The notes beneath the pieces are model-generated. The model searched no databases. It was given only the letters and a program-made list of their open reading frames with translations, and was not told the DNA's origin. From positions 15,155-30,741 of the forward strand of contig PKWH01000109.1 of assembly GCA_003131985.1 (NCBI GenBank): 15,587 nucleotides of DNA. The letters are read 5' to 3'. Position numbers and translations under genes: made by a program. The DNA is from Acidobacteriota bacterium (GTDB lineage: Bacteria > Acidobacteriota > Terriglobia > Acidiferrales > UBA7541). This document shows, one piece after another, positions 7,764 to 15,026 of this stretch (the stretch's first letter is position 1; each line of letters opens with the position of its first letter).

Positions 7764-8528
7764 TTACGGTGTGACGGTCAGCTTTTGCGACTCTTGTGCG
7801 CGCCCTACCGTGGACGCCGTTACCGTAATTCCCAAGTTGGCGTCTGGTTTTCTCAACTCCAAATTCCTTATCGTTTCTTGTGTTTCCCCGCCGGCAATTT
7901 GCACGTAGGGTGGCAGCGAGTTCAAATTTCCAGCAGGGGTCACCTCAAGCTTCACCCACGTCCCCGAGGGCGGCGCCGGAGCGTCCAGCGTGATCGTCAA
8001 GTCCACGTTATCGTGCCCCTTCACGATGCTGATGCTCGTCCCATTCTTAGTAAACTCAACCTGATTCACCGGAATCCGCGAGTACACATTCACTACATTT
8101 CGCTCTGTGTATTCCCGGTCTCCCGCAGGCTCGCCAGAGCAGTGAAACAAAAGTTTAGTCGTGACAATTTGAGTTCCGGTCTGCTTCGCCACGTGCTCGT
8201 CGTCCCAGAATAAATAAATGCCGCTCTGAACCACGGGAATTTCCTGGAGCATCCTCGTCTGCGCATTTGTATCCGGCTTGTGTTCTCCCGATCCGTCGTT
8301 CCAATCGATTGTCGCTGCAAAATGATCGGCGTAAGAACAAGGATTAATCAGATGGCCTATAGGAGCGTGCGATTGCGCTTGCCGGTAGGAAATCCCAGCC
8401 TCGTAAGCGGTAACCGTTAGAAACATATACTTCGCCTCCGCGCGCGCCGGCCGCAGGGAGGTCTCGCCGAAGCCCAAGGCCAGCAACGTCATCAGTACCG
8501 CGCTGATTCGCAACCCATTCCGACTCAT
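7764..8528 (-). CDS. Secreted protein of unknown function with PKD-like and Ig-like features
   Basis: A 254-residue protein that I cannot assign to a named family. The N-terminus (MSRNGLRISAVLMTLLALGFG) is a typical signal peptide with probable cleavage after A-R-A at residue 30, so it should be exported. Residues 68-82 (DHFAATIDWNDGSGE) match the T-x-x-I-D-W-x-D-G-S/T core seen in PKD-like beta-sandwich repeats. Residues 157-254 form a second beta-rich module (VDLTITLDAPAPPSGTWVKL ... ITVTAST) resembling the Ig-like repeats of bacterial surface proteins. Cys64 and Cys130 could form a disulfide. The frame stays open upstream to 8765, but ATG 8528 is preferred: it starts exactly at the signal peptide, has a weak GAGAG site just upstream, and is preceded by a good promoter candidate. 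It is the first gene of a likely two-gene unit with the glycosyltransferase. Confidence 0.7.
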   Translation of the reverse strand: MSRNGLRISAVLMTLLALGFGETSLRPARAEAKYMFLTVTAYEAGISYRQAQSHAPIGHLINPCSYADHFAATIDWNDGSGEHKPDTNAQTRMLQEIPVVQSGIYLFWDDEHVAKQTGTQIVTTKLLFHCSGEPAGDREYTERNVVNVYSRIPVNQVEFTKNGTSISIVKGHDNVDLTITLDAPAPPSGTWVKLEVTPAGNLNSLPPYVQIAGGETQETIRNLELRKPDANLGITVTASTVGRAQESQKLTVTP

Positions 8529-8566
8529 AACTCTCACTCTTTGAAAAAGTTTGGACGACGGCAGAA

Positions 8567-8595
8567 ATACTAGCAACTGACATGCCGGGAGTAAA
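8567..8595 (-). promoter_or_regulatory. Candidate promoter for the secreted-protein/glycosyltransferase pair
   Basis: On the minus strand, TTTACT (8595-8590) as -35, a 17-base spacer, and TAGTAT (8572-8567) as -10 preceded by TGC (extended -10). The predicted start would be about 30 bases upstream of ATG 8528. Prediction by eye. Confidence 0.45.
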
Positions 8596-8645
8596 CAAAG
8601 TTCGCCACCAGCCCTTTCGTTCAGGTAACGGACTAGACATGCGCG

Positions 8646-8675
8646 CCTTGCGGCTACTCGCCGTAAAGTGCTAAT
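8646..8675 (+). promoter_or_regulatory. Candidate promoter for mrdA-rodA
   Basis: TTGCGG (8646-8651) as -35, an 18-base spacer, and TAATTT (8670-8675) as -10 with TGC directly upstream. It lies about 80 bases before the mrdA start in the divergent gap. A separate promoter is needed because the minus-strand insert cuts mrdA-rodA off from mreBCD. Prediction by eye. Confidence 0.4.
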
Positions 8676-8745
8676 TTGAATACTACTTCGAGATTTGTTC
8701 GCAACTCGAGTCAGACGGGCATCGGGTTCTAGTACGGCCTGCCGC

Positions 8746-8750
8746 AGGAG
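8746..8750 (+). promoter_or_regulatory. Ribosome binding site that sets the TTG start of mrdA
   Basis: AGGAG at 8746-8750 is followed by 5 bases (TGCAA) and then TTG 8756. The in-frame GTG at 8750 overlaps this site and so cannot use it. Confidence 0.65.
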
Positions 8751-8755
8751 TGCAA

Positions 8756-10615
8756 TTGCCATCATGGAGCGTTAACGACCAAAAAATCCCCCAGGGTCGG
8801 CTGGCGCTGGTCTCCTATGTCTTCGTCGCTATAGTCGCGCTTCTGATGGTCGGTTTTTGGAAGCTGCAAGTCGTGCAGTCAGGCCACTTCGTCGATCTCG
8901 CCGAGCGCAATCGCGTTCGATCTATACCGATTATCGCGCCGCGCGGACCCATGCTTGACCGCGAAGGCCGCGTGCTCGTCGATAGCTACCCTTCGTTCAG
9001 CATCCTGCTCATGCGCGATGACCTGAAATCGCTGGAGAAAAGTCTTCCCCAAATCGAAGACGGCCTTGGAATCGATCCTGCCGACTTGCGGCAACAACTT
9101 GAAGCAGCCAAAGCCGAGCCGAAATTCCTTCCGGTCATAATCAAGCCTGCCGCAAGCCAGGCGGACATTGCCTTCGTCGACTCGCATCGCGCCGACATCC
9201 CCGTGCTCGAACTCATGATGGTTCAGCGGCGCAGGTATCCGCACAATTCCATGCTCGCCAGCGCAATTGGTTACGTCGGCGAAGTGTCCGTGCAGGACAT
9301 GGATGACAGCGAAGGACAATATCGTCCAGGAGACCTCGTCGGAAAAGCAGGGCTAGAGAAGGAATACAACGATCAACTGGAAGGCACCGACGGAATGAAG
9401 CGTGTCGTCGTCAACAGCGTGGGCAAAGTCATGCGCACCCTCGACAACGTGGAAGCCGTTCCCGGCAAACCGGTTCAGCTTACTATCGACTACGATCTGC
9501 AGGCTATCGCCGAAGCGGACATGGTGGGCAAGCAGGGTGCCGTGGTAGCCATGGATGCGCGCACCGGCGAAATCCTCGCTATGGTTAGCCGCCCAACTTT
9601 TGATCCTAATGATTTTGCTGTCAGAGTCCCCAAGGAAGAATGGCAGTCGCTCAACACCGATAAAAAAACGCCGCTTCTAAATCGCGCCATCCAGGCGCAA
9701 CTGGCTCCCGGCTCCGTGTTTAAGATCGTCATGGCCACGGCCATGCTTGAATCCAAACAAATTTCCGAAAACTTCACTGCTTATTGCCCGGGATATGCGG
9801 TTTTCTACGGGCGCACATTTCACTGCTGGAAACCGCAGGGGCATGGCGTGGTGGGCCTCCACGCGGCCATCGTTGATTCCTGCGACGTTTTTTTCTACAA
9901 CGTTGGAAAGCTGCTCGGAATTGACACTATCTCCCATTACGCCTCGGGCCTCGGTTTCGGCAAACGCACCGGAATTGACTTGCCGGGCGAAGAACCCGGA
10001 CTCATGCCTTCCGAAGAGTGGGTCGAACGCGTCTATCACCACAAATGGTACGCGGGCGAGACGATTTCTGTGGCCGTGGGCCAGGGCGCTGTAACGGTCA
10101 CGCCCATTCAATTAGCCCGCATGGCTGCTGCCGTCGCCAGTGGCGGCACTTTGGTGCAGCCTCACCTGCTGAAAAATTTTGTGAACTCGAAAGTCGATCA
10201 TTTCCCGATCTCCGACAATACTGTCGAGCAGGTCACCCAGGGACTCTACGGCGTCGTCAACGAAGGCGGCGGCACCGGATATCATCTCCGTCTGCAAAAC
10301 ATCGATTTGTGCGGGAAGTCCGGCACGGCTCAATTGATGAGCTACGACGCCGCAAAACGCCTCGGCACTAAGACAATGGATGGTTGGTTTGTCGGCTTCG
10401 CCCCACGTCGCAATCCGGAAATTGTCATCGCCGCAATCGTCCAAGACACCATGGAGCACGGCGGTGAAGCTGCCGGGCCGGTTGTGCGCGACATCGTGAA
10501 AGCCTACTTCGATAAAAAGAACGCTCGCACGCAACAGCAAGCTACAACCAATTCGCCCGCGCAACCGGGTTCTACACAACCTCTCGTTGCGACTGTTGGA
10601 GCAAAGCGTCCATGA
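8756..10615 (+). CDS. mrdA: Penicillin-binding protein 2, elongation transpeptidase
   Basis: A 619-residue class B penicillin-binding protein of normal PBP2 length. It has one N-terminal transmembrane helix at about 17-36 and a dimerisation/pedestal domain (VRSIPIIAPRGPMLDREGRVL near 55-75). The C-terminal transpeptidase domain carries all three active-site motifs: S320-V-F-K323 (nucleophile Ser320), SCD at 375-377 in the SxN position, and KSGTA at 521-525 (KTG-box variant). SCD and KSG are ordinary variants in PBP2. The enzyme cross-links peptidoglycan during lateral-wall growth, works with RodA and is activated by MreC. Residues beyond about 590 are a Gln/Thr/Pro-rich tail. TTG 8756 is preferred over GTG 8750 because AGGAG is correctly spaced only for TTG. 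The stop overlaps the rodA start (ATGA), indicating translational coupling. Confidence 0.96.
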   Translation: MPSWSVNDQKIPQGRLALVSYVFVAIVALLMVGFWKLQVVQSGHFVDLAERNRVRSIPIIAPRGPMLDREGRVLVDSYPSFSILLMRDDLKSLEKSLPQIEDGLGIDPADLRQQLEAAKAEPKFLPVIIKPAASQADIAFVDSHRADIPVLELMMVQRRRYPHNSMLASAIGYVGEVSVQDMDDSEGQYRPGDLVGKAGLEKEYNDQLEGTDGMKRVVVNSVGKVMRTLDNVEAVPGKPVQLTIDYDLQAIAEADMVGKQGAVVAMDARTGEILAMVSRPTFDPNDFAVRVPKEEWQSLNTDKKTPLLNRAIQAQLAPGSVFKIVMATAMLESKQISENFTAYCPGYAVFYGRTFHCWKPQGHGVVGLHAAIVDSCDVFFYNVGKLLGIDTISHYASGLGFGKRTGIDLPGEEPGLMPSEEWVERVYHHKWYAGETISVAVGQGAVTVTPIQLARMAAAVASGGTLVQPHLLKNFVNSKVDHFPISDNTVEQVTQGLYGVVNEGGGTGYHLRLQNIDLCGKSGTAQLMSYDAAKRLGTKTMDGWFVGFAPRRNPEIVIAAIVQDTMEHGGEAAGPVVRDIVKAYFDKKNARTQQQATTNSPAQPGSTQPLVATVGAKRP

Positions 10616-11712
10616 AAGATCGTCCGCGCACTCAAGATTTCGATTGGGTTTTGCTCGCCATTGTAGCCGCCATCACCACTCTCGGTGTGCTGGAGATTTA
10701 TTCTTCCACGCATGCCAGCGCCATGGCCGGAATGCAATGGAAGCAACTTATGTGGCTCGGCGTAGGTGTCGCCGCCATGTTCATTATTTCGCGCATTGAT
10801 TACCACACCCTGATGGACCAGGCCCCCGTGCTTTATATGTTCGGCTTGGCTACTCTGCTGGTTGTTCTAGTAATCGGTCATTCCCGCTTCGGAGCAAAGC
10901 GCTGGGTCTCCCTGGGCAGTGGCCCCAATTTCCAAGTGTCAGAGTTGATGAAGTTGATTATAATCATTGTGCTGGCTCGGTTCTTTAGCGAGGTTCGCAC
11001 CGACCGGCTAACGCTTACGGATTTGGTGAAAGTTGCCGCGCTCACCTTTATCCCCGTCGGCCTAATTTTGATGCAGCCGGATTTGGGAACAGCGATGGTG
11101 CTTGTTCCCGTCGCCATTGTCGGCGCATTTCTTGCAGGCATTGAATGGAAGCATATGGCAGTTGGGTTGGTGCTGGTAGCGCTTTTGATTCCAGTCGGCT
11201 GGAACATGCGGCACCATTTGAAGCCTTACCAACAGCAGCGCATTGAGACATTCCTCCACCCGGAGGAGAACCCGCGCAGCGCCGGCTATCAGGTTCTGCA
11301 GTCTGAGATTGCCGTGGGCTCGGGCGGATTTTGGGGCAAAGGTTTCGGCAAAGGCAGCCAGAACCAGCTGGGCTTCGTGCCCGTGCGATATTCTGATTTT
11401 ATTCTGGCCGCGCTTGCCGAGGAACAGGGTTTCATCGGCGTTTGCGTCGTTTTGCTGTTGTATCTTGGCTTGATTCTGCGGCTGGTGGACAACGCGCAGA
11501 AAGCGAAAGATCGTGCCGGGATGTACATCGTGATGGGAGTGACCGCCATCGTCGGCTTTCATGTTCTGGTCAACGCTTCAATGGTGATAGGCTACATGCC
11601 GGTTACCGGAATTCCCTTGCCGCTGATGAGCTACGGCGGGTCGGCGACGGCATTTGTCTTTTTGGCTTTGGGTCTGGTGATGAACGTTCGCATGCGCCGT
11701 TTCGTCAACTGA
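10612..11712 (+). CDS. rodA: SEDS-family peptidoglycan glycosyltransferase RodA
   Basis: A 366-residue polytopic inner-membrane protein with about ten transmembrane helices and typical RodA length. Conserved SEDS segments are in order: GAKRWVSLGSGPNFQVSELM (94-113), MQPDLGTAM (154-162), YQQQRIETFLHPEENPRSAG (206-225), GKGSQNQLGFVPVRYSDFI (246-264) and GIPLPLMSYGGSA (333-345). D262 in RYSDFI matches the Asp essential for glycan polymerisation in this family. RodA polymerises lipid II into glycan strands that its partner PBP2 cross-links. ATG 10612 overlaps the mrdA stop by four bases (ATGA), with GGAG about 10 bases upstream. FtsW is the main alternative, but position directly after mrdA in an mre locus and the absence of division genes argue for RodA. 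Confidence 0.96.
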   Translation: MKDRPRTQDFDWVLLAIVAAITTLGVLEIYSSTHASAMAGMQWKQLMWLGVGVAAMFIISRIDYHTLMDQAPVLYMFGLATLLVVLVIGHSRFGAKRWVSLGSGPNFQVSELMKLIIIIVLARFFSEVRTDRLTLTDLVKVAALTFIPVGLILMQPDLGTAMVLVPVAIVGAFLAGIEWKHMAVGLVLVALLIPVGWNMRHHLKPYQQQRIETFLHPEENPRSAGYQVLQSEIAVGSGGFWGKGFGKGSQNQLGFVPVRYSDFILAALAEEQGFIGVCVVLLLYLGLILRLVDNAQKAKDRAGMYIVMGVTAIVGFHVLVNASMVIGYMPVTGIPLPLMSYGGSATAFVFLALGLVMNVRMRRFVN

Positions 11713-11950
11713 ACCCGCAACTACATGGCACGAAGAATTAAATGCATCAGCACTTCAGTACCCCGAGCCACAGGCCGGGAATTCAATTTTAAGATCAGGT
11801 AAGCATCGGTGAGGAAAGCAATCGCACATTCTGACAAGTCTTTCCTGAGCGGCACGTCGTGGCTAGTTCAAGGATTTCCCTTGCCCCACGCCGGCCGAGC
11901 GCGCGCATGTGTGTGCGCCGCCGCCCTCCGATGCGCCATAGGGAGTTTAC
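11713..11950 (+). promoter_or_regulatory. Leader region of the RNase G/E gene with two inverted repeats
   Basis: These 238 bases separate rodA from rng and hold no credible gene. Two fold-back elements are visible: AGGAAAG (11812-11818) with CTTTCCT (11840-11846) around a 21-base loop, and GCGCGCA (11901-11907) with TGTGCGC (11912-11918), closed by a TGTG tetraloop and including one G-U pair. The second ends 32 bases before the ATG. Neither has a T-run, so they are not intrinsic terminators. No confident promoter was found, so rng may also be read through from rodA. RNase E is known to autoregulate through its 5' UTR in gammaproteobacteria; similar control here is an inference. Confidence 0.4.
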
Positions 11951-14900
11951 ATGTCGAAGGAAATGGTTATCTCGGCGAACCCGCACGAGACGCGGGTAGC
12001 CATTCTGGAAGAAGGCCAGCTTTGTGAGTACTACGTTGAACGTGAAAAAGAATTTGCGTTAGTCGGAAGCATCTACAAAGGCAAAGTCACGCGCGTGCTG
12101 CCGGGCATGCAGTCTGCCTTTGTGGAGATTGGCCTCGATAGCGACGCCTTCCTCTACGTCAGCGATTTCCTGGAAGACATCGAGGACTTCGACCACATCG
12201 TTACCACCGTCGAAGAGAAAACCCAAAAGATGGAGGCCCAGGGCGGCCAGGTTTTCGCCGCGCCCGGCGCCACAGTGCCGAGTCTTGAGCCTGCCGACGT
12301 CGAATCTGTCCCGTTCCTCGTCGACGATACATCGCGCTCCGAATTCGCGGCTGCGGAACCTGTCCCGCTTGCTGCCCCCGCAATTCAGCACGAACCGAGC
12401 CACGCTCCTGCGCCGAGTCGCCCGCGTTACGAAAATCGTTCGCCGGGCGGACACGGCGGCGACCGAGGTGGACGCAACTTTCGTGGTCGTGGTGGACGAA
12501 GCGGTGGCCGCAACTTTCGCCGCGATAGTGGCGGCCGAGGAGGCGAGCGCAGACCAGGCCGCGATCTCCCGTCTTCGAAATATGCTTCGTCTCGCCCTTA
12601 CGAAGAAACTTCTCCCGAGCCTGCTGCGGCCGAGGGCCATGTATCAATAATTCTGCCCGGCGAATCTCTCGCAAAATATCGCGAAAAGCCTGCTGTGTCG
12701 GCGGCATCTCCCGTCGAGCCGGCGGAAAATATCGCGACCACCATTTTCGAGGCGCCTTCATCCCATTTCGCGCAGGAGTCTTCACAGCCTCAGCCGAAGG
12801 CTTACGAACCGCCCGCACAAAGTTCGCCCGCGGCATACACAGAATCACCGGATCCGAGCGCTCGCCTCGCCACACCGGCGGTCTTTCCAGCTCGCCGTCC
12901 GTCCTCATCGTCATCCGGTTTGGAGCCGCTTCCCGGCGAAAAACTCTCCAAGTGGAAGACGCATCAGCATCTTCCGATCGAACCGAAAGAAGATATCGAC
13001 GCTCTGCCGGTTCCTGATGCTGTGCGCTTCGCGCCGCTCGCGCCCCTTTCGCCACTGGAACAAACGGAAACAGAGGATCGCCCTTCTCACGATTCGCAGG
13101 AATCCACGCACGAATCCCACGACCCGCGCACTCAGCTTGAATCCAGCGCGGATCGCGAAACCCACTTCGGTCGAGAATCCGTGGAAACCGTTCACACGCA
13201 CACCGATCATCTTCCTTCCGACCTCAGCGAGGATGAAGTCACCGCTCTAACCGAGCATATCGCCGAAGCTCAGGATGATGCAGCAGCGCGAGTGGCCCAG
13301 GATCGCGTGTTCGCCGCCGCAGATGCTGCAGCGGAAGGACACGGCACCGAATCAGACGCAGAAACGGAAGCAGAAGAAATCGACGCGGCCGAGGAGGAAG
13401 CGGAGGAAGAAGTTGAACACGAAGGCTCGCAACTCGCAACAAGCGAGCACGAGCATACAGACGAAGAGCACGCAGCCGTCGAGCATTCGGACCATATCGA
13501 GCATCTGGACTCCGAACACGCCGAGCACCTGGACTCCGAATCCCGGCCGCCCGTAAACGATGTCTCCATGTCGGCAGAAAATCCTCGGCCGGCCGGGCAG
13601 CCGCCTACGCAGGCGCGGGTACGCAACGATTTTCGCTCGCGCATGCAGAATCCCGCTCGCCGGGGACAGCGCGATCGCGGACGCCGCGACGACCGCAATC
13701 GCCGCCCACAGCACAGTCAGGGTCATCATCGCCCGCAGGCGCCTCGCCGTACGCAGCTGATTGCCGACATGCTGAAGCAGGGCCAGGAAATCATCGTCCA
13801 GATCGCCAAAGAACCGCTGGGCAAAAAAGGCGCGCGCATCACCAGTCACATCGCTTTGCCCGGCCGCTTTTTGGTTTACATGCCCACACTCGATCACACC
13901 GGCGTGTCCCGCAAAATCGCGTCCGCCGAAGAGCGCTCCCGTTTGCGCCATTTGGTGAACGACGCCAAGGGTGCTTCAGGCGGCGGTTTTATCGTGCGCA
14001 CCGCTGCTTCCAGCGCCGCTCCCGAGGAAGTTCGCGCCGACGTGGAATTCCTCACCCGCACCTGGACCGAAATTAAGACTCGCTCTGAGTCGCGCAAAGC
14101 TCCCTCGATCTTGCACCGCGATTTGAACCTGGTCGAGCGCATCCTTCGCGACTACATCACGCCGGATTTCGGGGCTATCTGGGTCGATACCGAAGAGGAG
14201 TACACCAAGGTTGTCGACTTCATGAGCCGCTTCCAACCCCAGCTCGTGGGCCGCGTGAAGCTCTACACAAAAGAAACACCGGTCTTCGAAGAGTTCGGCA
14301 TCCAGCAGGAAATTGACAAAGGTCTGCGCCCGAAAGTGTGGCTGAAATCCGGCGGCTACATCGTCATCAACCACACCGAAGCGCTCGTCGCCATCGACGT
14401 CAACACCGGGAAATTCGTAGGCAAAGGTTCCAACCGCCTGGAAGACACCATCGTCCGCACGAACCTCGAAGCGGTGAAGGAGATTGTCCGTCAGATGCGT
14501 TTGCGCGACCTCGGCGGCATCATCATCATCGACTTCATCGACATGGAAGAGCGCCGCAATCGCGAAAAAGTGATGGCCGCGCTGGAAGACTCGCTCCGCG
14601 CGGACCGCGCTCCTTCGAAAGTTCTGCGGTTCAACGAATTCGGCCTTGTCGCCATCACGCGCAAGCGCACCAAACAGGCTCTCGAACGCACACTCTGCCA
14701 GCCCTGCCCCTATTGCACCGGCTCCGGCATGGTGAAATCAATTCCCACTCTCTGCTACGAAATCCAAACCGAAGCGCGCAAAATGGCTCCCGAAGTCAGC
14801 TCCGGCAGCCTCACCTTGCGCGTCCACCCCGAAATCGCCAAGGCGCTCAAAACCCGCGAATCCGAGCTAATGGACGAACTCGAGCGCTGGGCCAAGAAGA

Positions 14901-14956
14901 GCATCATCATCCAAGCCGACCCGACGCTGCACTGGGAGCAGTACGACATCTACTAA
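11951..14956 (+). CDS. rng: Ribonuclease G/E family endoribonuclease with a ~520-residue insert in the S1 domain
   Basis: A 1001-residue cytosolic endoribonuclease of the RNase E/G family, which cleaves single-stranded AU-rich RNA in mRNA decay and rRNA/tRNA maturation. The N-terminal sub-domain and first half of the S1 fold span residues 1-80 (GSIYKGKVTRVLPGMQSAFV). The S1 fold resumes at about 601 (MLKQGQEIIVQIAKEPLGKK). The 5'-sensor/RNase H-like and DNase I-like regions follow. Metal-binding catalytic Asp residues are D816 (AIDVNTG) and D861 (IIDFIDM). The Zn-link cysteines are in CPYC (C919, C922). Residues 82-600 are a low-complexity insert with RGG, acidic/His and Arg-rich blocks. Without the insert the protein is about 480 residues, RNase G length, with no C-terminal scaffold; hence rng rather than rne. 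The start is supported by AGGGAG (11940-11945), 5 bases before ATG. A strong terminator follows. Confidence 0.93.
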   Translation: MSKEMVISANPHETRVAILEEGQLCEYYVEREKEFALVGSIYKGKVTRVLPGMQSAFVEIGLDSDAFLYVSDFLEDIEDFDHIVTTVEEKTQKMEAQGGQVFAAPGATVPSLEPADVESVPFLVDDTSRSEFAAAEPVPLAAPAIQHEPSHAPAPSRPRYENRSPGGHGGDRGGRNFRGRGGRSGGRNFRRDSGGRGGERRPGRDLPSSKYASSRPYEETSPEPAAAEGHVSIILPGESLAKYREKPAVSAASPVEPAENIATTIFEAPSSHFAQESSQPQPKAYEPPAQSSPAAYTESPDPSARLATPAVFPARRPSSSSSGLEPLPGEKLSKWKTHQHLPIEPKEDIDALPVPDAVRFAPLAPLSPLEQTETEDRPSHDSQESTHESHDPRTQLESSADRETHFGRESVETVHTHTDHLPSDLSEDEVTALTEHIAEAQDDAAARVAQDRVFAAADAAAEGHGTESDAETEAEEIDAAEEEAEEEVEHEGSQLATSEHEHTDEEHAAVEHSDHIEHLDSEHAEHLDSESRPPVNDVSMSAENPRPAGQPPTQARVRNDFRSRMQNPARRGQRDRGRRDDRNRRPQHSQGHHRPQAPRRTQLIADMLKQGQEIIVQIAKEPLGKKGARITSHIALPGRFLVYMPTLDHTGVSRKIASAEERSRLRHLVNDAKGASGGGFIVRTAASSAAPEEVRADVEFLTRTWTEIKTRSESRKAPSILHRDLNLVERILRDYITPDFGAIWVDTEEEYTKVVDFMSRFQPQLVGRVKLYTKETPVFEEFGIQQEIDKGLRPKVWLKSGGYIVINHTEALVAIDVNTGKFVGKGSNRLEDTIVRTNLEAVKEIVRQMRLRDLGGIIIIDFIDMEERRNREKVMAALEDSLRADRAPSKVLRFNEFGLVAITRKRTKQALERTLCQPCPYCTGSGMVKSIPTLCYEIQTEARKMAPEVSSGSLTLRVHPEIAKALKTRESELMDELERWAKKSIIIQADPTLHWEQYDIY
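12653..12958 (+). repeat. Duplicated LPGE-x-L-x-K-[YW] motif inside the RNase insert
   Basis: Residues 235-244 read LPGESLAKYR (bases 12653-12682) and residues 327-336 read LPGEKLSKWK (12929-12958). The common pattern is L-P-G-E-x-L-[AS]-K-aromatic-basic. Both copies sit in otherwise Pro/Ser/Ala-rich disordered sequence, so conservation of the pattern suggests a binding motif. The entry spans both copies and the DNA between them. Confidence 0.55.
13499..13540 (+). repeat. Short tandem EHLDSE repeat in the acidic/His block of the RNase insert
   Basis: EHLDSE occurs at residues 517-522 and 525-530, separated by HA. The two 18-base copies differ at one base (GAGCATCTGGACTCCGAA and GAGCACCTGGACTCCGAA), which suggests recent slippage or duplication. 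Confidence 0.7.
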
Positions 14957-14974
14957 GATCTGAAAGTGAAAACT

Positions 14975-15012
14975 AAAGGCGCCGCAGACGAAATCTCTGC
15001 GGCGCCTTTTTT
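14975..15012. terminator. Strong intrinsic terminator after rng, probably bidirectional
   Basis: A perfect 14-bp stem pairs 14975-14988 with 14996-15009, with a 7-base loop (CGAAATC). On the plus strand it ends in six T residues (15007-15012), which fits Rho-independent termination 18 bases after the rng stop. On the minus strand the stem is followed by AG and then TTTT, so it can also serve the convergent gene that ends at 15027. Confidence 0.9.
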
Positions 15013-15026
15013 CTCCACGGAAGGCT

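Noticed and set aside
5648..8755. Mobile-element origin of the minus-strand block
   Set aside because: No transposase, integrase, terminal inverted repeats, target-site duplication or tRNA attachment site could be seen at either boundary.
8529..8765. An N-terminal extension of the secreted protein to 8765
   Set aside because: It would bury the signal peptide at residue 80 and run through the divergent promoter region into the mrdA start.
14338..14976. A 212-residue plus-strand frame overlapping the 3' end of rng
   Set aside because: It is an alternate frame of the conserved catalytic region (D816, D861, CPYC), and its product is Arg/His-rich and not protein-like.
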